From Silene conica (Eukaryota > Streptophyta > Magnoliopsida > Caryophyllales > Caryophyllaceae), in NCBI GenBank assembly GCA_029255685.2, contig CM055311.2, positions 53,713,048 through 53,777,047 on the forward strand: 64,000 nt of DNA, given 5' to 3'. The position numbers and the translations under genes were made by a program. The notes under the pieces were generated by a model that was given only the letters and a program-made list of their open reading frames with translations, made no database searches and had not been told where the DNA came from. Position 1 is the stretch's first letter; each line of letters opens with the position of its first letter. Of this stretch, positions 55,575-64,000 are shown piece by piece.

Positions 55575-56931
55575 TACACATTCCAAAACACTTAAGGAAC
55601 TGAAATGGACAGAAACGTTAAAGAATACACTGCCTAATATCCGAAATAAACACAAAATGACTCTTATTATTCAATTTTTAACTTTAACAATTAACAATTA
55701 AAAATTAAATATGCAGAAACTTTTGGCTCCCAAGAAAAATATGGTGATGAACATATCAAATATGACTTCCATGGGTTAAATGTTTCGGCCATTTTAGCAA
55801 CTTTTGCTATATTTAACAATTTATGTCATATAATGTACGATTTTAACCATTAAAATCATTTCACAAGCAATATACGAAAGAAAATCTCAAAATTTTTATA
55901 CATTCTGGAAATAATATATACGACAGTGTGTAAAATTTTCATGGCCAAATTCCAACTCAAACTATTAAAGTCGAAATTATGTCACTATTATCCGATTTTT
56001 ACAATAAAAATCAATAATCATGCAATATATGATAAAAACATCTGAAAATTTAAGGTACATTTTAAATATTTCATGTGACATACTCAAAAAATTTCGTAGT
56101 TAAATTCACAATATAACTATATAAACCCATTTAGTCTCATTTTATGACATTTTAACATTTAAAATTCATAAACCATGCATTATAACTTCAATAATTACGA
56201 AAATTCATATTCATAACATAGATAATACATGTGAGAACGTATTAAAAAATCTCGTCCAGAAAGTAAAAAATACTATTTTCCCAAATTATTTCATTTTAAC
56301 CGATTAAAATGAAAATATTACCAATTTAATTATACAAATGAAGAATATATATCCATAAATCATTCTAAATGACCTAAAAAGTTTTTAGGACCAGTAGGTA
56401 TTCTTGCATTAAAATTTTCAGTCATACCACCTTACATAGTTTAGATAAGATTCTCAAATGCGTATTTGAGTCTACCTAAACTACTGCCTAAACAAATAAC
56501 AAACTCTATCTTATGGCACTACCTACTACTGACGAAAATTCCCTCCATCTGGCCGAAATTTTATCTGTTTCGATTCCTAGTAACCGATTTCATTTATTGC
56601 ATAAAGTCGGTAACTTATTGTTCTGAATACTCAAATACGAGAACTATGGTTAAGATAAAAACTCGTTACTAATTGATTTATGTGCTCATGGGTTCTCCAT
56701 ACTACAACTGATAATAATGATGTTTTTATTTTCAGACTTAACTAGGCATTTATAGAGTTTTAGTTTTCAATTTATTACTTATTTATTCCAAATTTACACC
56801 TTAATATTTTTATATTTCACATCATTGTATTTTTAAAAAAAAATTACTGTGTATTCCCCTAAACCCACCGGGAATACCCAGTGCTTCACCATTGTCTCAT
56901 CCTCTGTGTATTCCCCTTTGTACGCTACTAC
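55575..56931. other. AT-rich spacer
   Basis: No motif-bearing ORF. A 68-codon frame at 56466-56672 has no recognisable features. Confidence 0.45.
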
Positions 56932-57484
56932 CAGGGGCGGATCCAGGATTTAGGAGTGGGGTGGGCTAGGCTCATATCCGCGATGGTCAGTCATATGAAA
57001 CCATTAAAACGTATAACTGAGGTCGCACATATGTGAAAGATGTTAGACATTTGGGGTTGCTCCCTTGGTCAAACTTACATCGGTTGGGCCAATTTTTTAT
57101 TATTTATAAATGGTATTTTATTGAAAGACAAACAAATAATAATGACAGAGTGATATCTTATAAAAATATACAGTATGATTGAATATTACAAAATGTATAC
57201 TTGCATAAATCTATGTTACAATATTATTTAAGGATACAAGTTTCGTTATATACTAGTAAATTCAACAATCGTCATTTAAAAAACGTAAACGTTTTATAAT
57301 CTTCTTCTTTTTAAAAATACAATGTTTTTGTATTCTCGAATAAACATGTATCTCAACTTTGTTAAAACTAAGGATTTAAAATACTTTAATTATAGGAAAA
57401 ACAATAATAGCAATTTACGATTAATATTATTAGGATTTAGGATAAAATGTTAAACAACTTATTAGGGTAGTAAATAAAAAAAAT

Positions 57485-57560
57485 GCAACTAATGAGGTTC
57501 GAACCCCTACCATCAAGCAAAAACAAGCCCTTTTACCTATACTCTTACCAACTGAGACTC
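57485..57560 (-). repeat. tRNA-like segment inside the hAT element
   Basis: The minus strand reads TCAGTTGGTAAGAGT, an A-box/D-arm look, and about 45 nt later GGGGTTCGAACC, a B-box/T-arm. The anticodon region is not canonical and no acceptor pairing was found, so this is a tRNA-derived or SINE-like relic. Confidence 0.45.
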
Positions 57561-57599
57561 ACCACAACACTGAATATTTTTAGATGTATATTAGTTTTA

Positions 57600-58851
57600 G
57601 GATAATTTGTGAGAAACTACCTTACATTTATGCCCATTTGTGAACAACTACCTTACTTTTTTTTTTGCTTAAAAACTACCTTTCATTTTAGTTTTTGGGA
57701 TATTCTACATGGTACCCCTCAATTTTTTGACTTTCTACATGGTACCCCTACATTTTTTTAAACATACATGGTACCCCTAATTGTTGTCATTATCACTACG
57801 TGTACCCCTTAACTTTATTTTGCATCAATTAAACTCATTTTTAAGCGTTAAATGATTACTTAGACGCATAACCAAACTTGACATTTACCATCTCATGACA
57901 TAAGGACTCTATTAGAATTAATATCCACTCTTTGGAAGTGATAATTTGGCAAAGATCAATAATTTTTCCTTCACCTCTTTTTTTAGCTCATATATATCTA
58001 TAAATATTAGGATCGAGATGGATATTGAGCCTAATAGAGTCCTTATGTCATGTGCTAATAAATGACAAGCTTCCTTACGCGTTTAAGTTATCACTTAAAG
58101 CTTTAAAATGAGTTTAATTGACGGAAAATAAAGTTGAGGGGTACGCGTAGTGATAATGAAAACAATTAGGGGTACCATGTATGTTTTAAAAAGTGTAGGG
58201 GTACCATATAGAAAGTCAAAAAATTGAGGGGTACCATATAGAATATCCCATAAATTTTTTGTTAAAAACTACCTAAAAAAAGTTTTGAACCCAATTTCTA
58301 TTTATTATTGGTTTCACACGTGCGAGTTATCTAAATTTTCATTCTTATTTTGTCGTTAAACTTGATATCCAAGCTTATCCTTCTTATTTAAAGTTCTAAA
58401 TGAAAGGAAATTCTTATCATTAGTTTCAATTTCTTTCTTTAAGCATGTGGAATAATTGATCCGGAGGATGAACATGGCTAAATGGTATGAACTCTATGCT
58501 ATCAATGAATAGGTGGAATAATTTTCACTAATAGCATAGAGTTCATACCATTTAGCCCATGTTCATCATCCGGAGCAATTATTCCGAAGCTAATGGCAAG
58601 AATTCCATTTCGTTTAGAACTTTAGATAAAAAGGATATGCTTGGATATCAAGTTTAACGACAAAATAAGAATGAAAATTTAGAAAACTCACACGTGTGAA
58701 GCCAATAATAAATAGAAATTGGTCTCAAAACTTTTTTTAGGTAGTTTTTAACAAAAAATATAAATGAAAGGTAGTTTTTAACCAAAAAAAAAAAGTAAGG
58801 TAGTTATTGACAAATGGACATAAATGTAAGGTAGTTTTTCACAAATTATCC
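57600..58851. mobile_element. MULE-type MITE, copy 2, nested in the hAT
   Basis: Same termini and internal blocks as 4707-5248. Perfect 9-bp duplication TTAGTTTTA (57591-57599 and 58852-58860). It is enlarged by the insertion at 57697-58249 and has a local inverted duplication of the TAGCATAGAGTTCATAC block around 58490-58560. Confidence 0.93.
57697..58249. mobile_element. Inverted-repeat element nested in the MULE-MITE
   Basis: Ends GGGATATTCTACATGGTACC and its inverse. GGTACC-box repeats make up long terminal inverted repeats (CATGGTACCCCT at three spaced positions). The flanks TTAGTTTT/TAAATTTT are an imperfect 8-9 bp match. The interior is non-coding. Confidence 0.88.
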
Positions 58852-58950
58852 TTAGTTTTATTCTTGAAAATAGGTTGGGCTGAAGCCCACCCAGCCCTGT
58901 GGGTGGATCCGCCCCTGGCTACTACGTCCCATTATTACCCCTTTTTCCAC

Positions 58951-59166
58951 TCTTCGTCTTTACACAGTCATGCTACTTGTCCTGTCACCAAGGAGCTTTT
59001 CCCTCATGCTTCCACTTTTTTCTATTAAGTTTAATTAGGAGGAGTTTCCCATATCAGTTCTTCGTCTTTACACAGTCATGCTACTTGTCCTGTCACCAAG
59101 GAGCTTTTCCCTCATGCTTCCACTTTTTTCTATTAAGTTTAATTAGGAGGAGTTTCCCATATCAGT
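58951..59166. repeat. 108-bp direct tandem duplication
   Basis: 58951-59058 is repeated at 59059-59166 nearly without change (TCTTCGTCTTTACACAGTCA start). It lies about 260 bp upstream of the gene start at 59427. Confidence 0.93.
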
Positions 59167-59426
59167 TATGAAAATGAGGCACAAGATAAGGTATTTTCCT
59201 ACCAGAAAGTAACTATAAACCAATAGGACGTTTGACAAAATGAAAGACATAAAGACTAACAAGATACACAAAGTTGCCTATATATTATGTTCATATACGT
59301 ATCTCACCAATCCTGCAAAGAAACTTTCAACTAACTCTTAGTTGCTACTCTTTGTTAGACATCTCTCCAAGAAACCATTATCTGGCACTGCTATTTTTTG
59401 GTTACGTTGGCTCAACAAATTCCGTA

Positions 59427-60286
59427 ATGGAAAGACATGTATGGATTTGTGGCATTCTTCTTATTGTATTCACAGTCCTTTGTAACTCAGGTTAGTGTCA
59501 CTTGCAAACACTTTGTTTCTTCTTCTGTAATGATAGTAATAATAGTAATATATGAGGAATCGTTTGCGATCAATGAAATCAAATGAATGGTCTCTGTGAA
59601 CAAAGTTGGAAATATAATTCTACTTTTGGCACTGCGATTTGTTATTAACCGTTGTTCAACAGGACTAGCACAGAATCCAGGACAGCTTGTTGCAAGAGCA
59701 CTCTCATGCTTTAATGCCAATAATGTAAGCCTTTGATTATGAGTATATGAGCATGAAAATGTTGCAGCATGAGGTACTTAAGTATAAGTTGGTGCGGTAA
59801 CAAGAAGAGTATTTTGGTGCAGATCTACAAAAGATGTAACAATCCCTATAGACTAACACAAAGCGGATACATGAACGTGCCTCTGGCGGCAACAGATCAG
59901 TTCTGCTATGGACCATGTTTATCAGAGACGCATCTACTCCTCGACTGTCTTGACCATTCATTGTCTTCCTTTGTGTTCTACAACAGAGCCACCATTAACA
60001 ACATCAGATCAACACTTGAGTCTGCTTGTAGCCACACCCATCAAAGAGGTTCGCAACTTACCCTTTCTTTATAAACACGTTATTTTCGATTACATAATAC
60101 ATACATTAATAGGGTTTTGGATTTGCTGTAACAAACTTTATAGGCAATTTTAATGTGGAAGAGTACATGCAAGATTACTTGGTAGATGAATGGAGTAGTG
60201 CAAAGGTGCCTCCTATACCAAGCAGCATCTTCACCTTCATACTTGCTATCTCTGTGCTGCTTTTCACAGCCACCGTCGTTCTGTGA
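59427..60286 (+). CDS. Small secreted Cys-rich protein with C-terminal membrane/GPI signal (DUF7731-like)
   Basis: Four exons with GT-AG introns, 59427-59490, 59663-59724, 59823-60048 and 60144-60286, give 164 residues. Residues 1-21 are a signal peptide (ICGILLIVFTVLCNS). The mature part has LAQNPGQLVARALSCFN, then IYKRCNNPYRLTQSG, FCYGPCLSETHLLLDCL, FYNRATINNIRSTLESAC and GNFNVEEYMQ, with six regularly placed cysteines. The C-terminus is one hydrophobic segment (SSIFTFILAISVLLFTA) ending VVL, consistent with GPI-anchor addition or a single membrane anchor. The pattern resembles a plant-specific family annotated as DUF7731; function is unknown. A spurious extension of exon 3 upstream to 59769 is rejected in favour of the acceptor at 59822. 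Confidence 0.85.
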
Positions 60287-61585
60287 TGTCCTGCCTCACC
60301 CATGATCGATTTCCTCCGATTCTTAACAAACGGGGGAGAGAAGCAATATTGTTCATATGTATATGTATACTCCCAATATAAAATATTTGATCCAACCACA
60401 TTTAATTTGTAAACACTGAATTTTCTGATCATAAACGACTGTTAAAAGATGTAACTACATAGACATTCTGACGACCTTCAACATTGTTACAGAAAAACAT
60501 TGTGAACAACATTTAAAAATTACATATATATACTCATAATACCATACTGGGTAATCTCTATATCTCTGTACAAAGTACTGTTTGGAGATAATCAACAAGA
60601 TTAAGGAGGTTGGATAATGACGGTAATAGACATTTGTAGCTTGGTTTAATTTTTAAAAACACCTTTTTTTGTTTTTAGTAATTGCAGCTTTATAAAATCT
60701 TTTTTATAATTTTGCATCCATATATTACTTTTCATACTAAATTATAACAAAACATTAACTCTTTCGGAGAATTAATGCCAAATTGTATTTTTATGACTTA
60801 AGTTTATTTTTTTAAGACTGAAATAACTTTACCTTCAACTTTTATAACCTATTATGTTCATCCCAAAATCATATTTCATAGTTACATCTTTTCTCTAATT
60901 CTCAATTTCTTCAACACCATCTAATCTTTTATTCAAATTTTATCCTAATTAATTGAATTGAATTCTAATTCTATTATTTTCATTGTATTCTAAAATTAAT
61001 TAGTCTTCTTCATCATCAATTTTCCCCCAAATTGAACCAGGCTGAAGATGAGAAAATTTTGGGGTGAATGAGAGGTAAAGTGAAAAAAATTGGGTAATTA
61101 GGCAAAAGAATAGGCAAGCATATATCGGTCAATTTTTGACAAAATTTACTGAAAACGTCACCACGGTTCAATTTTTAAAGAAAAATAATATTATAATCGT
61201 AATTTACAAAAAAAAATTAAAAGAAAGCAAACATTTTCTTTTAATATTTTTTTTTAAAAAAGTTAGAGTTATCATGAATAGATCCGAACCAAGAGAAAAT
61301 GAGTTTATGCAACATGCATAAACTCAGGTGATGTTCAAAAACAAAGAAATGAATAACCCATATCGCTTCCAACATGTAGTATAAACTCAGGTGATGTTCA
61401 TCAAAGATACAAGCATTACTAAGCTAGCCGCAATACAAATTAGCACTTCAACTCTAAAGCATTACTACTAAGGCAACCTCAAAAAAAGGGCACAACGGAT
61501 TCTATCACTTTTTCTAGGAGCCAAAGCTACTTCAACTTTAAGCATGGTTCCAAAAGCAAACCCAAAAAGGGTTCAATGGATGCTA
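60287..61585. other. Intergenic space between two convergent genes
   Basis: 3' UTR of the gene at 59427, AT-rich spacer, then the 3' UTR of the minus-strand gene. A short duplication of ATAAACTCAGGTGATGTTCA lies at 61317 and 61381. No further gene. Confidence 0.6.
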
Positions 61586-61613
61586 TCACTTTTTCGAAGA
61601 CCCAAAGCCACCA
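61498..61613 (-). repeat. Decayed duplication of the last-exon end
   Basis: GGATTCTATCACTTTTTCTA (61498) and the following bases match GGATGCTATCACTTTTTCGA (61578), which spans the stop codon of the Snu23-like gene. Period about 80 bp. Confidence 0.7.
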
Positions 61614-63109
61614 AATCCCATCATGGCAGCAACATCAGGATCCATCTCAGGCTCCTCCTCAGCTATCTTCTCCTTCTGGTACAGTAAATAATAGGCTCCA
61701 TTAGTGAAGGTTGAAGAATTGGTCACAAGAAATGGAAAGAAAAGAACAAATACAGCAAGTCTAACATGAGATAATCTCTCACTCTCACATGTGAAGCTAA
61801 GCCAAATCCTTAGGAATTCCTCATTCAATTATTATATGGTGAGTGGGTTGGTCTCACACGTGAAGCTAAGCCAAATCCTTGGGAATTCCTCATTTAGTTA
61901 TATGGCGAATGGGTTGGTTTCACATGTGATGTGAGATACTCTCATAAAAGCTTCTGTAATATCAAGGAAAAGAGTAACTTCATTCCACGGGACAAACCTT
62001 CTTTTCCTTTTTCTTCTCCCGACGCTGGCGTTTCCTCTCCTCCTCCTCTTGTTGCTGTTTTAGTATTCGTTCATCGAGATCTGGATGAGCAAAGCAGCAC
62101 AACCAATGCATGAGCACGATCTAATAAATCGAAAAAGATACATCATGCCAAGAAGTGCTATGTAATAGACCTTCAATTGACTGCCTGAGAAAGTGTGAAA
62201 TCTATTGACTTACAGCTTATTAGTCACACAGTCACACAAGAACATCGTATAGTCTCACCTTGTTCGGAGAAACAGCTAGGCGCTTTTCGTTTCTTAAGAA
62301 CCTCGAATCGTCGTTGAACCTAAACCAAACAAGATAAGAAATCAGTATTCTCAGATAAGGCAAGCAAATCAACACAATCAAGGCACAGTAAATGTAAAGC
62401 AGCAGATACAAATTAGCACTAAATCCTTTAATTATCTGCATACCCCTCAATATGGTGTGCATATTTTGCCGGTGACGATAAACAAAATATAAGATCCAAG
62501 CTGGCCTCTCTTTGCTTATCACGAAAGACCCTAATTGACTAGTTATCGCAGATTATACCACGCAGAATACTACGGTTCACACGAAAACTCAACCAGCTGG
62601 ACTTTAATGGAAAATGAGGATAAGTATACTGTTATGCTCTTTGTCCAGAAGATGCCAGAGAGCCTAGGCCTAAATGCCTAGTTCTTAAACGCATTATCTA
62701 CAATCTTCTAGAATTTTGCAAATGAAGACTTACCTCTTCGATGAGAGTATATAGATTGAACATCCAAGGATACCCATATAAAGTGATTAGTTTGAGAGAA
62801 ACATCAGCAATATATTGAGTAGATGCTAAATGAAGCAGATCAAGAAACTAATTATACTAAAAGACTTAAACCTGATCAAGAGTTGCACGTTCGGCTCGCA
62901 TCGACATCCCCAAAGCCCTTTGATCTGAAGAATAGAAGGAACATTTGAACTGAGTTAAATCAATAGATCATTGTGGAAGCAATAAAAAGAAAGGTTAGAG
63001 AGACAAGTCTCTACTCTAACATTAACTTACGCTTCTTTCCATTGATGTGATCCAAGTAATTTGCGGAATCTTTTACCACACATTCACAAACTGAACAGAA
63101 GTAACCAGC
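61586..63109 (-). CDS. Snu23/ZMAT2-like zinc finger protein, C-terminal exons (partial)
   Basis: Five exons on the minus strand, 63109-63031, 62924-62872, 62319-62259, 62080-61998 and 61675-61586, join in frame at GT-AG sites to about 121 residues and TGA. The first encodes a matrin/U1-type C2H2 finger: C-S-V-C, then [17 protein letters not shown], with the second His split across the junction. [17 protein letters not shown] and [14 protein letters not shown] follow, then a Glu/Arg/Lys-rich helix ([17 protein letters not shown]) and the family's terminal [20 protein letters not shown]. Snu23 is a U4/U6.U5 tri-snRNP protein acting at spliceosome activation in the nucleus. The N-terminal exons (DYEVDLESRLGK-type region) are right of the window. 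All visible exons are open. Confidence 0.93.
61787..61922. repeat. 67-bp direct tandem duplication in an intron
   Basis: GTGAAGCTAAGCCAAATCCT starts copies at about 61792 and 61859, inside the last intron of the Snu23-like gene. Confidence 0.85.
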
Positions 63110-64000
63110 CTGCAGCAGGAGCTATAATAAGATACCATAGCCATAACCAGCCTTATATAAATAAAGCTCTAACATATAACAAGGCTAAACAACAAAGCAA
63201 ACAAGAATTAGAACATCAATGGCTTGTCCACTTCTTCCAAAAGTACCATCCTAACATGATTCTACTTGTTTGAGCAAAGGAATAAAGTGGATGTAACAAT
63301 AAATAACTATTCTTGACAGAAAGAAGAGATTAATATGCTTAAATCCAATACTAGGCTGAGATGCGAAGAAAAACAATAAGATATCCATGATTCGTATTTC
63401 AAATACACTAACTCTGCTACAAAATTTAATACTACAGCAACAAAATGAACATCAGCATGTGATTCAAAGGCCTATGCCTATGGCGGGGTAAGGGGAGTGG
63501 ATGCACACAGTCTTATACATGAGTTGAAACGACAAAGATGTCTCCAAACAAACTGTAATAAAAATAGTATCGAGTATTTCATCTCCCCCTACTGCTGCTC
63601 ATAATAGAGGTGTAGAAAATCAAGCGACCTTTTTCCGGCTTATTGCCGAAAACTAGTGAATCCTTGACCTCATTGGAAATTAACATACTAGAACACCTGA
63701 ATTGTCAAAAAAGGAGAGTGACAAGGTTGCTTAATGGTCCCCACTATCATTTGAGACCATCAAGAAAAGGAAGTGTCCTACAGACCTAGGTACAACAAAG
63801 AACATCAATGAACCCTTCCTTCCTCGACAACACACTTGATCAAAATCAAACCCCCCTTGATACCTCAAAAACCCACCCATGAAAAGAAGAAATGAGGGTA
63901 AAACTTGGATTAAAGCAATTTCATGGTTATTAGATATTACTCGGTAGTAAGTACATTAGTAAAATAGAATGATTAAAAAGTGAGGAATACTGATAAAAGA
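63110..64000 (-). other. Intron of the Snu23-like gene, extending off the window
   Basis: The region upstream of the acceptor at 63110 shows no recognisable exon on either strand. Confidence 0.5.

Larger units (their letters stand above)
56932..58917. mobile_element. hAT-type non-autonomous element with nested MITEs
   Basis: Ends CAGGGGCGGATCCA / TGGATCCGCCCCTG with sub-terminal GGGCT/AGCCC pairs, and a perfect 8-bp duplication GCTACTAC (56924-56931 and 58918-58925). 8-bp duplications with CAGGG ends are the hAT signature. Without the nested 57600-58851 element and its duplication it is only about 0.7 kb and has no transposase. Confidence 0.92.

Noticed and set aside
59769-59822. Extension of the secreted-protein exon 3 to an upstream ATG
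   Set aside because: The splice acceptor at 59821-59822 joins exon 2 in frame and restores the family order CFNxxx-IYxxC; the upstream bases include stops in that frame.

Overview
This is a repeat-dense plant nuclear segment. Three pieces of ordinary spliced host genes sit at the edges, and almost everything between them is transposable-element sequence. Plant origin follows from the host genes (mitochondrial processing peptidase beta, a secreted Cys-rich protein resembling a plant-specific family, a Snu23/ZMAT2-type zinc finger), a plant-type nuclear tRNA-Gln(TTG), and element families typical of plants: Athila-type and chromovirus-like Ty3/gypsy LTRs, SIRE-type Ty1/copia, Helitron, MULE, hAT and Stowaway-like MITEs. 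Intron sizes and repeat load suggest a eudicot with a large genome. I cannot fix the species.

Layout. 1-3190: a pol-deleted gypsy element, antisense, with PBS, PPT and parts of both LTRs, lying just upstream of the last five exons (3487-5819) of a mitochondrial processing peptidase beta gene. Two MITEs lie in that gene's introns. 6722-14325: a decayed interval bracketed by chromovirus-type LTR ends and a TTAAT duplication, holding inverted-repeat elements, a LINE 3' end and a Helitron terminus. 14648-16811: Helitron-like DNA with a Stowaway inside. 17146-17217: tRNA-Gln. 17943-22361: an LTR remnant fused to a broken minus-strand Athila element.

22919-51772 is a nested stack. A minus-strand SIRE-like copia was split by an Athila element (28135-49844, TSD ATGCT). 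That element was itself split by a second Athila (31554-39687, TSD ACCAC) and, separately, by a solo LTR (42741-44902, TSD GTTTG). 51773-58925 holds a copia gag fragment, a 9-bp-TSD MULE (54674-55565), and a hAT (56932-58917) containing a MULE-MITE that contains another inverted-repeat element. 59427-60286 is a complete small secreted-protein gene. 61586-63109 is the 3' part of a Snu23-like gene on the minus strand.

The most unusual signal is in the Athila elements. Each carries many copies of a short palindromic or dyad motif grouped at the same element landmarks: in U3 just upstream of the TATA-like box, in the gag-protease linker, just after the protease ORF, and about 0.7-0.9 kb before the 3' LTR. 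The motif differs by family: CTCGATCGAG in the outer element, GGTCGACCGACC and its reverse complement in the inner and minus-strand elements. Position is conserved while the word is replaced. This resembles a family-specific recognition system, comparable in logic to the short motifs bound by VANDAL-encoded VANC anti-silencing proteins, though no binding factor can be identified from sequence alone. These Athila copies encode gag and protease but show no reverse transcriptase or integrase, so they look non-autonomous.
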